Below are positions 55,420-64,000 of a DNA stretch of 64,000 nucleotides, piece by piece. How positions within the stretch are numbered: position 1 is the stretch's first letter; each line of letters starts with the position of its first letter. The notes below the pieces were generated by a model. That model was not told the origin of the DNA. It saw nothing but the letters and a program-made list of their open reading frames with translations, and searched no databases. The stretch lies in NCBI GenBank assembly GCA_946406115.1, contig OX291555.1, positions 15,208,001 to 15,272,000 of the forward strand, in the 5' to 3' direction. Source of the DNA: Apoda limacodes (lineage: Eukaryota; Arthropoda; Insecta; Lepidoptera; Limacodidae). Position numbers and translations under genes: made by a program.

Positions 55420-56350
55420 CAGTAATACCCCGACTTACACTACCTTGACATACGCGAATTCGGAGTTACGCGATTTTTTAGACGCGTAGGTACAAGAAAA
55501 TAACGATTTTGTGTGTTGTGCGATGACCTAAGATATGTACTAAGTACTATGGCATCCAAACGAAGTAGAACCGACTCTTTTGCTTCAAATAAGGAAAGAA
55601 AAACATTATCTTTGAAGTGTAAACTTAACATTATTTTTATAAATTATTGACTCGTCAGACGACTTTGTTAGATTTTATGAATACCTTCTACATCAAAATA
55701 ACTTCAGATTGCGTTCATTCGGATTCAGATTTGTCATATTATCTACAATTAGTTACACATTTATTTCCTTAATAAGTTCAATTTGTATTCAGTCAAGAAA
55801 TCTAACAATTTTGGACATATTTTGTTCACAGAATTTCCTAGAAAAAAAAATTATTTTATCAATCGTAATTGACGAAGTTCTTTTCGTATGCACATTTTTT
55901 TTTTCACAAATAAATGAACATTTTAACTCAACCCAACTTAATTAAATACCCTTAGACAGTTATGTTCTTGTATAGAATAAATTAATTTTTATATGCAACA
56001 TTTTATTTTTCTTCGTTTGAAACAAAAAATAATTTTACTTTGATATAATTTTTGTGCGTCAAAATCATGGTTTTCTTAAATCTGCGATGTCACTTATTAA
56101 AAACTATATCTTTCGTTTAAAATAATTGTCAAATCAAAGTAGCGCAATGTTCAGTTACGATAATATTGTTTTGAATAAGAGAAAATAATAATTTGAGCAG
56201 AATTAGTTAGATTCTTGACTCAAAATCTGATATTTTTAGCTGAAACTTTTGGTTTAGTCGAAACAAATAAAATACCTGCTTTAAAATATTAAACATTTTT
56301 GTGGAAATTAATCAGCTAGTATCGATTTTAACTAATTTTCTTTCGTTTTA
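55420..56350. other. Intergenic DNA, nothing recognised
   Basis: A+T-rich. Reading frames of 60-80 codons have no motif. Confidence 0.4.
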
Positions 56351-56356
56351 GTAAAT

Positions 56357-57058
56357 ACTAGCTTTTGCCAGCGGCTTCGCCCGCCCTAACTTTGGTTATA
56401 GGCGTAGGATTCTTACGGCAACTCCTCAACTATAGAAAAAAAACTTTGAAGGTGAAAATATTTTTAAATAATAGTCACCGCCCTTCCCCCTCATGACCGC
56501 CGGCCTTGCACATCATAAATGCGCGCGCAGTACTTGATCATTATTTTGCTGACAAGTTATATCAAAACTGCGATATCTCCTATGATATTCATTGAAATCG
56601 AATGATGTAAGGAGAAATTAAAGACTTGTGATGAATAGCGTATTTATTTGGATAAGGATTAATATCATGTTTTTAAAACACCTTTATAAATAATGCATTA
56701 TTTTAGAACAAATTTGGTTAGCATAAAAAAGGAGCCAACCTTAAAAGATAGACATATTCTGTCGCGGAATTTTTAAAGAACTTCTAAAGAGGAACAATTC
56801 TGTCATACATGATTTTTGCGAAACTTTAACCGTTTACGCAGTGCACGGAGCGGAAGCTTACAAAAGGAAAAAAACTCCCGATTTTGAAACATTCTTCATC
56901 CGTTCCTATTGGTCTTAGCGTAATGATATATAGCCTTTAGCTACCTCGATAAATGGGCTATCTAACACTGAAAGAATTTCTCAAATCGGACCAATAGCTC
57001 GATCTAAGATTAGCGCGTTCAAACAAACAAACTCTTCAGCTTTATATATTAGTATAGA
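56357..57058 (+). repeat. Long copy of the 'actagcttttgccagcggc' repeat
   Basis: Starts ACTAGCTTTTGCCAGCGGCT and ends CTTTATATATTAGTATAGAT. Inside are GTAGGATTCTTACGGCAACT and AAATCGGACCAATAGCTCG. At ~700 bp it is longer than the other copies of the family (16711, 18333, 39312), with extra internal sequence of unknown origin. Confidence 0.6.
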
Positions 57059-57197
57059 TTTGCATTTTTAAAACTGTCTTTCATATGATATCATGTTGGG
57101 TTTTAATTTTTAATAATTGTTTATTGTAGGGTTTTGTGCGTCAAATGAGTATCAGTTTATGTAAGAAATTTAAAGTTAATTATTATCCGAGAATTGT

Positions 57198-57280
57198 AAA
57201 GCTCGTGGCCCAGTCGCATTCGTCTATCTGAAACTATAATCAAAGATAAGCAACGTCAGGCGTGGTCAGTACTTCGAAAG
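57198..57280 (+). repeat. 5S rRNA-related short repeat
   Basis: AAGCTCGTGGCCCAGTCGC at the start and GATAAGCAACGTCAGGCGTG with GTCAGTACTTCG further on resemble the 5S-derived repeat at 14211. It is partial and diverged, not a 5S gene. Confidence 0.5.
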
Positions 57281-57289
57281 GAGACGGCA

Positions 57290-59040
57290 TAGCGGCACAC
57301 TTTTCTTTCTTCCGTGTTTAAGAAGGCTCGTTAAATAGTCGTAACAATTATAATTAAACATAACACTGTATAATCAGCTAAAAGCGAGAACAGCTACTAG
57401 CTCGACAAACGTCCGCCAACTCACACTAAGTCAGTGCTGTAGACAGACTCTATAATATGGCCCAAGCCTCCAGAAAAGTAGGGCTCTTACAACGGTTTAT
57501 AAAAAACCTTCATTTAATCTTGACAGATAACTATGTCAATTTGGACCGAAACATTTTTTGGTTTAAACAAAATATTATAATGTTAATAATTAAAGAGCTG
57601 CTGTAGTCAAGTTAAGACAACTATTCTCTTGTGTAAACTACAAATTTCTTCCGTGCAATAATAACACACGAAGTTCTACGCCCAAGAAAACTAAGTGTTT
57701 CAAATAAAGAAGCATATTTTTCTTCAATGAATTAAATATTTTCTCAAACTGATACAGTTTTATTTACTGGTTCAACGAAATTTGATCTTTATAATAAACT
57801 TCATATTGCTTTAAATATTTAAGAGAAATAATATCTTGGATGAAGCAAATATTCGTTGGTGCATATATGAAACGATATTCTCTTGGCTCAACTAATTCTT
57901 TTTTGCCGTGTAGCATTTGATATTAATTTTAAATTGATACGTCCGTAAGAACGCGTTTCTTGAGTAAAAGGGTCTTCACAGACAGACAGACAAACTTTTT
58001 TTTAATATTTTATAACTACAAATTTTAAATTTTTCCCTTGCTACGTATAAAATTTCATGAATCTAGGATAACGGGAAGTACCCTATAGGTTTTGATTTGT
58101 TTGTGAATGCCTAGATATGTTACAAAAATGGCCGTTTTTTTTTATTGCGTTTACTTAGAAGTTTGATTTTTTACACCATCAAGGAACTTTAGACCTCAGT
58201 ATTTGATATTAATTTCAACTTGATACTTACACGTATGCGTGAGAAAAAAGGTCTTGACAGACAGACAGACGGACAAAAAAGTGATCCTATACGGGTTTCT
58301 TTTTTCCTTTTGAGGTACGGAACCCTAAAAACATACTACCGAATTGTTCTCAATCCTAGTTCTCATTTTTTGAAGTCTGTCAAAAATTTGACCAGCAATA
58401 CATGCAACTCTGCACTCTCCATTCTTCATAATACGCAAATCACAAAGTGAAAAATTGACAACTTTCTCTTACTAGCTATATGTGTCTTCAAAAGATTGCT
58501 TGGGGTTGGGACTACTTAAAACAGAAAAATGATGGATTTGCCCGATTTTCCTGGCAATAAATTTTTCAAGAGTCTCAAAGGACAAGATAAAAAAGCGGCC
58601 AACACGCAGTAAGTTAGGAATAAGATGAATGAAAATTATTTGGATAAATATAGGTATATGCATATGTGTTGTAAACCGATTTGGTTTGTTTTTCGTTTAA
58701 AGTATAAATAAAGCTTAATTACCGTGACTTTGTTCAGTTTTTTCAAAACATATGCAGGGTTCTTATTCTGCCAATGCGCAAGTGCTCTTAACTTTTGTTC
58801 TTTACAGTTTTAAATCTATATAGGTACAATAAAATTTCGCTCTATTTTTTTTTATTTTTATTTATATACAACAGAAGTTCATGTCGCTTATTGTATAATA
58901 CATAGGTACCTATACAAATTATTTCATCTTGTACTTGTGTTATAGAATCTTATAAAACCACCTATTCAAAATAAATCATTACCGAAAATGTATTCATTGA
59001 CGTCATAAGATATACGTCACTACACAAGGAAAACCAGGTA
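57290..59040. other. Mostly unassigned DNA
   Basis: Includes a fragment of the AGGGTTCCGTACCC repeat, antisense, at about 58240-58330 (GACAGACAGACAGACGG followed by GAGGTACGGAACCCT). An A+T-rich stretch at 57600-57920 carries TCTCTTGG and TTTTGCCGTGTAG words. No gene was recognised. Confidence 0.35.
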
Positions 59041-59042
59041 AC

Positions 59043-59345
59043 CTACTTTCGGGAGGCTTGCATTTTGCGTTTGCAGCGAATGACCTGTCTTATTATAGAA
59101 CTGGATATAAATAGAACCTGGAAGCCTGTATTCAAGCGTACCCTGTGAATGGTGCAACCAACCTGAATCTAGGTCACGCTGCAATACTTTGACCTATTTA
59201 TTTTTGAATGGAGAGCTGCATGAACGGGGTTGTGGAGCCCTTCCATTGCAAAGCTTCATCCATTCAGTCGAAGTCGGAAGCTCGAGGTCGTCGTGACCTA
59301 GATTTAGTCCGTAACCGAAACTGCTCTACCGGTTATTCAATTTGA
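59043..59345. repeat. Short repeat with internal inverted arms
   Basis: AATCTAGGTCACG at 59167-59179 is mirrored by CGTGACCTAGATT at 59292-59304, with further weak pairing between GCTGCAATACTTTGACC and the AGCTCGAGGTCG side. The block is GC-richer than its flanks. It is likely a MITE-like insertion, but its outer ends were not defined. Confidence 0.35.
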
Positions 59346-59449
59346 TTAATCCGCGATAAATGTTACAGGAATTGGCACTGTAAGTATTTTATATGTTAAA
59401 TTAAATTCTATTGTATTGAACCTCTTTGAAGATTTCGTGAATTTAAGTG

Positions 59450-59859
59450 GTTTTAGAGTTTGAAAAGTGCTCAGTAAATATTGAAGGCCGTATATTTTTT
59501 TGAAATATCCCGCGAAAGTTATACCAGCGAAATGGCAGAATCAAAGAACAACGCTATTGGTTCCTTACATTTACGAATCGTCGTGATTGGCTAAAACACA
59601 CTACTGTGTTTGAGGAGCCAAACAGCTTGCGTAATTGCAGACTGGTTCAGCGCAGCTAGTACCGCGCCACCTGTCGCGTAAATACAGTTCAATTTCTTTC
59701 ATTGAATGACCCGGACTGTTTTATTTACGCACGCGCGTTGAGGCCCAACAAAGGGCCTAAATAAGAACGGTCTTCAATAAATCTGATGCATTTATGTGTT
59801 AAAAATGGTGAGATCTGTGAAGTGGCAGGTAGAAATTAGGATATTCGACGTGTCGAACC
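59450..59859 (+). promoter_or_regulatory. Promoter-like region upstream of a possible first exon
   Basis: This block has raised CpG content and two CCAAT-type motifs (GCTATTGGTTCC near 59551 and GTGATTGGCTAAAAC near 59583, the second in reverse). A GCGCAGCTAGTACCGCGCCA stretch follows. TGACGTCA lies further upstream at 58998. It directly precedes an ATG followed by a splice-donor-like site. All of this is compositional evidence only. Confidence 0.25.
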
Positions 59860-59879
59860 ATGACCGAGGCATCTGAAAA
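59860..59879 (+). CDS. Possible first coding exon of an unidentified gene
   Basis: ATG at 59860 opens MTEASE(K) and runs into AAGTGAGTG, a good 5' splice site (exon end near 59879). If real, the gene continues to the right, probably beyond the window, because no matching downstream exon was recognised up to 64000. Too short to identify; reported because of the promoter-like block before it. Confidence 0.2.
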
Positions 59880-59884
59880 GTGAG

Positions 59885-61505
59885 TGTTGTGTCTTTAACT
59901 CTTGTTTTTTGAGACCCTTGATTTGCTCCATAGGTAGAGCCAGGCCCCGGCCATTTTCACGGTTCAAGGAAAATCTTTTTCTTAATTTTCTTAAATTTTT
60001 CTTAGTTTAAACATACTTTGAGGTGCGCGTCAGGATTTACATTCATTGGAAGACGCTATGATGTGGTTCGACCACCGCCCTTAGGTCACCCTATTTAAAC
60101 GCTACACTCAATGAGTCTACTTCATTCATAATAAAGTAAATGGTTGCTTTGGAGGTCGTTTGGTTAATAGCTGTACCATTCAATGAAATGGATTTACTAT
60201 TGTTTTACAAAAACTATTTTTTCCGCGAAACCAAAAACAGCTGAGCACTGTTTGACAGTGGATCAAAACTATTGTTTGTATGGTAATAATAAAATTATTT
60301 ATGAATATGTCAATATGGTGTTTGTGTCTGATGGATATATATTTTGCCTTTCATGCCTTTCATGCTCTTGTAATAAGTCTCACTTTACTGTGAATTGTAC
60401 AAATTTTATAAATAAGTAAAAGATGGAAATGTAGGTTATACAATTGATTAGGCGCTAGTTGCTATTAGGGGGGGGGGAATAAAAATGAATTTAATTTTAT
60501 AGATGGTAAAATTAATCTGTTATTTTTTTCACATAATTGCATCTATTAGGGTTGTTGCGAATATCAGCATCAGCAACAAGCATCATTGATTTTTAATACT
60601 GACAGTAAGTCTTAACATATTTGTTGAAGTGCAAGTGTGGTATTTTAACCAATCATATAGCCCTGCAACACAATCGTTGAGTGGCATGGGAAGTAGTGAG
60701 GAAAGAAGGCAGAGACATAGTTTGGCCATGTTACTTGTCATGCCCACGGGTTCCTGTTTTGTTGGTTCTTTGGTAGAAGTCAAAAGACCTAGGATGAAGC
60801 ATTGTAGTTAATTGTGCCAGTAGAGCAGCGTGTGGATGAGGAGTGCAACATTGCGGCAGCGCAAGGAGCATAGTGTGGCAGGCTGGAAAGACAGCTATAC
60901 AAAATAACCTGTCACTTGTTCCCTCACTTGATTGTTTTGTCAACATAATAAAAAATAAGTAATCCATAAACCATATCCAAATTCATAATGCCTCCTCCAA
61001 TGAAAAGTGCAATATGAAAATATTTCACAGTAGTGTATAGCGGACTAGAATTCCACACAGTGTAGTATTGAAAAAATGTTGCAAGCAAGGTGGACTGTAT
61101 GCATGTTCTTATAAGGACATACAAATACCTCATAACAGAATCATTTAAAATTTTAACATCATGTTTCTAAGTTTTGAAATTGAAAACCAAGAAGCTGCTA
61201 CATATTACCTTAAATGGGCCTTCCACATTCTTTTTTCGTTTTCATTATTATTTACTTTTTAAAGGACCAATACATTTGTAATTGAAACTATAAAACTTTA
61301 TTCTAAATTAATCCTAAATGTGATAGTGATTGAAGGTTTTAAACAACCACTTTTATTTATTCAAATAATATATTACATTTTGTAAAAATTTTATAGTAGG
61401 ATATATTTTATTTGAATTATTTGTTAATAAATAGCTTCAGCATACAATCAGAACTGTAAAAATCAGCATCTGCTAATACGGAGAAAACCTGCATCAGCAA
61501 CAACC
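59885..61505. other. Unassigned DNA
   Basis: Contains a G-run near 60469-60477 and several 60-80-codon frames on both strands without motifs. No repeat family was recognised. Confidence 0.35.
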
Positions 61506-61509
61506 CAGG

Positions 61510-62030
61510 TATAAGTCCGCAGACTGGGATGGATTGCAAGAATTTTATGCATCGTACCAGTGGAGGCAGATCTGATTTGGGTCAGAAGATCCTGACGTCT
61601 GCGCAGCCCCAGTCACTGAGACAATCCTGGCTGGTATGGAATGTTAAGTTCCTAACCTGTATGTAGCTGCCAGCGTCAAAAAACAACCCTGGCTTAATAG
61701 GTCTTGCAGAGAAGCTAAAACAAACTGCGTATGAGGCTTTGACCACGGCTTGTAATAATGAGGATCCAAATATTTCTTAGTTAAAACACAAATTAAATGC
61801 TGCTTCAAGGTTCAGTAAGAAAGCAACTGCCAGAGCTGAATTTCAATTCATCAGCAAAATAGGTGGGCGACTTGCAAACTATCCCTCTTGGAGTTGTGCT
61901 TTCTGGTCGCTTGCTAAAGCTGCCAAGGGGAACTTCTGCCAGTTGTCGTTACCACCACTGCGAAATACCGATGGTGAATTGGCCCATGGTGCAAAAGAGA
62001 AAGCTGATCTATTGGGCAGTCTCTTTGCCT
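61510..62030 (+). mobile_element. Internal fragment of the LINE family at 21639-23945
   Basis: Covers the start of the region preserved in the long copy. AGACTGGGATGGATTGCAAG corresponds to the place where that copy has the TGA codon. TCAGAAGATCCTGACGTCTG, GTCAAAAAACAACCCTGG and CTGATCTATTGGGCAGTCTC follow in order, and the match stops at 62030. Stops and frame changes are frequent. It is useful as an outgroup for the long copy because it keeps GGA where the long copy has TGA. Confidence 0.8.
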
Positions 62031-62070
62031 GAAAACTTGATAAGTATCAAAACACTTTGTCCAATTTAGC

Positions 62071-62334
62071 TCAAAGAATGATGGGCACTTTAGTATGGAC
62101 CCTGGCTGGCATAGCCAATAGAGTTCTAATGTCTGATAGCTTATTGCTTATGAATCGACCAGATATGAACAGTCTGGGACGTAAATAGCCATATATTTTG
62201 CACCTATTTTTTGTAAAAATCCATTTGTCAGTATAGCCTAAAATCTGTAAAATATGTGAAAGGGCTTTGTTTAAATACGTTTGTTGTAGTAGTTTGAAAC
62301 ATTGCTTGATTCGCCCATTTATAGTTTCGATCAT
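62071..62334 (-). pseudogene. Possible DDE transposase C-terminal relic
   Basis: The minus-strand frame begins MIETINGRIKQCFKLLQQTY. The pattern V/I-E-x-x-NGRIKQ-x-x-KLL resembles the conserved C-terminal block of DDE_Tnp4-type transposases (as in ISL2EU/IS4EU elements), where a glutamate of this block is catalytic. The following residues diverge, and no DD motifs are visible upstream because a LINE fragment lies close by on the other side. Weak, single-motif evidence. Confidence 0.3.
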
Positions 62335-62473
62335 CTAATGACAAATAGTTATTAATCATGAGTGATTCACTTCCTGTGTCGCTACTCTTGAGAGGGACCC
62401 CTTACCTTAGTAGGAGGTAGGAGTATATTGGCTTAATAACCACATTCCTCAATTAAAAAAAAATGCTACTAAG

Positions 62474-62530
62474 CAGTCACCCATCCAAGAGCCACCAGAC
62501 CAAGCCCGACATTGCTTAACTTTTGACTAT
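62474..62530 (-). repeat. 5S rRNA-related short repeat, antisense
   Basis: On the minus strand it reads AGTTAAGCAATGTCGGGCTTGG, then CTTGGATGGGTGAC, the conserved 3' half of 5S rRNA. Partial, like the copies at 14211 and 57198. Confidence 0.55.
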
Positions 62531-62534
62531 CATT

Positions 62535-64000
62535 TCCAACAAACAAATGTGTTGCTGTTTCTTTTAATTATAAGATAGATGGTGCTGTACAGGTAATTTA
62601 AAATAGTAAACGATTCAGGCCCATCTAACACTTGGCCAGTTTTATATTTGTTGTTTAAAATTAAGCCTTTTAATGGTCGGACAGACAGACAGACAGGGTG
62701 TACTTAATAATAGGGCTCCATTGACAACATAAATGTATGTTTCTTTAGTCACGATAAACTACGTATATGAATTAAAAGTTTGCATTGTATAAAGCTGCAC
62801 TTTAGGATACATAACTCATAATTCTATTAAAAAAGATTAATTCTATTAACTCAAATAAAAAAGAGTATTATTATTATTTTTAGTTGTTTCTTTAATTTTT
62901 TTTTAAATTCAAGATGGTACAATTTTTTATATGTGGTTGGGGTCTCCTTTTAAGCATAAAAAATACTTACTTACTACTTAAAAATACAAGTATTAGAAGA
63001 CTCCGCTCTTTGATAGCAAAAAATATTTTTTTGTGATTAAGATACAAAGTTTTGTGTGTGTGTGTGTGTTAGAGAGGGTGAGTGAGGGTGGGTGTGTGTG
63101 TGTATGTGAATGATGATAAAGATGTGTTTAAAACTCAGAAATAGTGTCAAATCTCAAAATCATTGTCAGGTATATAGATTTTTAATATTGTACATATATT
63201 TTAAGATAATAATGAAAGTACAAAAAGGGATTTATTACACACATAGAAACTACATCAAACCTTAATATGCTCCCATATTGGTAATCGATTGATTAATTCA
63301 CCAAGCTTCTCTTAAACTTATAAGTAAAGACACTTCAATAATTCAAACATGTTAAATTAGGAGCTTCTATTGTATAGTGGGCAGTACACAGTGAGTGAAT
63401 AAACCAGTGAATACAGACATCTGAGTGGGAACTAGTAGATACTGCTTATATGTCTTACCACACTGGTTTTGTTACTTGCTATCTACTGTCCATGGTACTA
63501 TTTATAGCTATCCTTATTTAGTCAAAAGTAATAAATGAAACCTTGTATTGTTGTCTGTCTATTTAATAGAGTTATTTAAAGCTGTGGCTTCAGTGTGAGA
63601 TGTATGTGACACTAGCGAGTGCTATATATACAGCCTAGTGCTTTCTGTACCTTTGCAGTAAGATGGAGGGGTCAAAATTTATAACTACTGACAGTGGTTA
63701 AACCACATGAATTATAGCATTTGTCTAATGACTCCTCACTAAGATTAGCTTCACATAAATTGTATGATATTCCATCACTGAATTCAATTCAACCAATTAC
63801 TGACCAACCAGCTAACCTTATGGGTTTCCACAAGCTTATATTCTGCTATTCAACCTTCTGGTCAACTTCCATCTACCAAGGAGGCTTGAGCCCATAAGCA
63901 TTAATATTAATGAGATAATTCAGAATCCTAATTATCATAGTAAACATTAAATTGTCCAGTACGAACATTAGTGGATCAGCTTTTGTGTTCATATAATACA
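62535..64000. other. Unassigned DNA to the window end
   Basis: Includes an AGACAGACAGACAGGGTG scrap of the AGGGTTCCGTACCC repeat at about 62678-62710 and a GT-rich microsatellite at 63052-63104. No gene was recognised. If the possible exon at 59860 is real, this would be intronic. Confidence 0.35.
63052..63104. repeat. GT/GAGGGT microsatellite
   Basis: About 20 bases of GT repeats, a GAGGGTGAGTGAGGGTG stretch and a second GT run. Confidence 0.85.

Noticed and set aside
60183..60419. 78-codon cysteine-containing frame as an exon of the possible gene starting at 59860
   Set aside because: No acceptor in matching phase and no recognisable domain; kept as unassigned.
1..64000. CRISPR array, prokaryotic operon or phage
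   Set aside because: Spliced gene structure, poly-A retroposons and SINEs show a eukaryotic, insect-like genome; no spaced direct repeats of the CRISPR type exist.

Overview
The window looks like moth or butterfly (Lepidoptera) nuclear DNA. It is A+T-rich, has widely spaced small exons with GT-AG introns, and is crowded with non-LTR retrotransposons, tRNA- and 5S-derived short repeats and small inverted-repeat DNA transposons of types I know from lepidopteran genomes. No bacterial-style operon, CRISPR array, rRNA gene or credible intact tRNA gene was seen.

Only one host gene can be assembled with confidence: a nine-exon plus-strand gene from 20237 to 37264. It encodes a 308-residue mitochondrial delta(3,5)-delta(2,4)-dienoyl-CoA isomerase (ECH1, crotonase family), which acts in beta-oxidation of unsaturated fatty acids. 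All nine exons join in frame at consensus splice sites, and the three catalytic acidic residues are present at the same spacing as in the mammalian enzyme. Its 7 kb first intron carries an almost intact antisense LINE reverse transcriptase, a broken SWIM-type zinc-finger gene and other repeats. Later introns hold a Tc1/mariner relic, SINEs in both orientations, a tandem duplication and another LINE tail. The start codon lies about 145 bp from the edge of an inverted-repeat transposon.

Layout. 1-9 kb: mostly featureless, with LINE tails and a CpG-rich patch. 9.2-11.8 kb: a decayed LINE with endonuclease and reverse transcriptase relics. 13-19 kb: RTE-like LINE relics and short repeats. 19.2-20.1 kb: an inverted-repeat transposon split by a LINE tail with a 9-bp target duplication. 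20.2-37.3 kb: ECH1. 38-39.2 kb: a tRNA-like hairpin and a broken THAP zinc-finger exon. 41.5-45.5 kb: one LINE copy split by nested insertions, one of them a 1.67 kb inverted-repeat element. 47.6-49.3 kb: a large foldback palindrome with arms of about 810 bp. 49.4-50.6 kb: a jockey-like LINE with a 13-bp target duplication. 51.4-55.4 kb: a nearly complete but broken I-like LINE with gag knuckles, endonuclease, reverse transcriptase and RNase H. 59.4-59.9 kb: a promoter-like patch with a possible first exon. 61.5-62.3 kb: a further LINE fragment and a possible DDE transposase relic.

No clearly new multi-gene system is visible. The best candidates for novelty are the foldback element, the unclassified 2-bp-duplication inverted-repeat element, and the scattered SWIM/THAP/DDE pieces, which may come from one class of cut-and-paste transposon.
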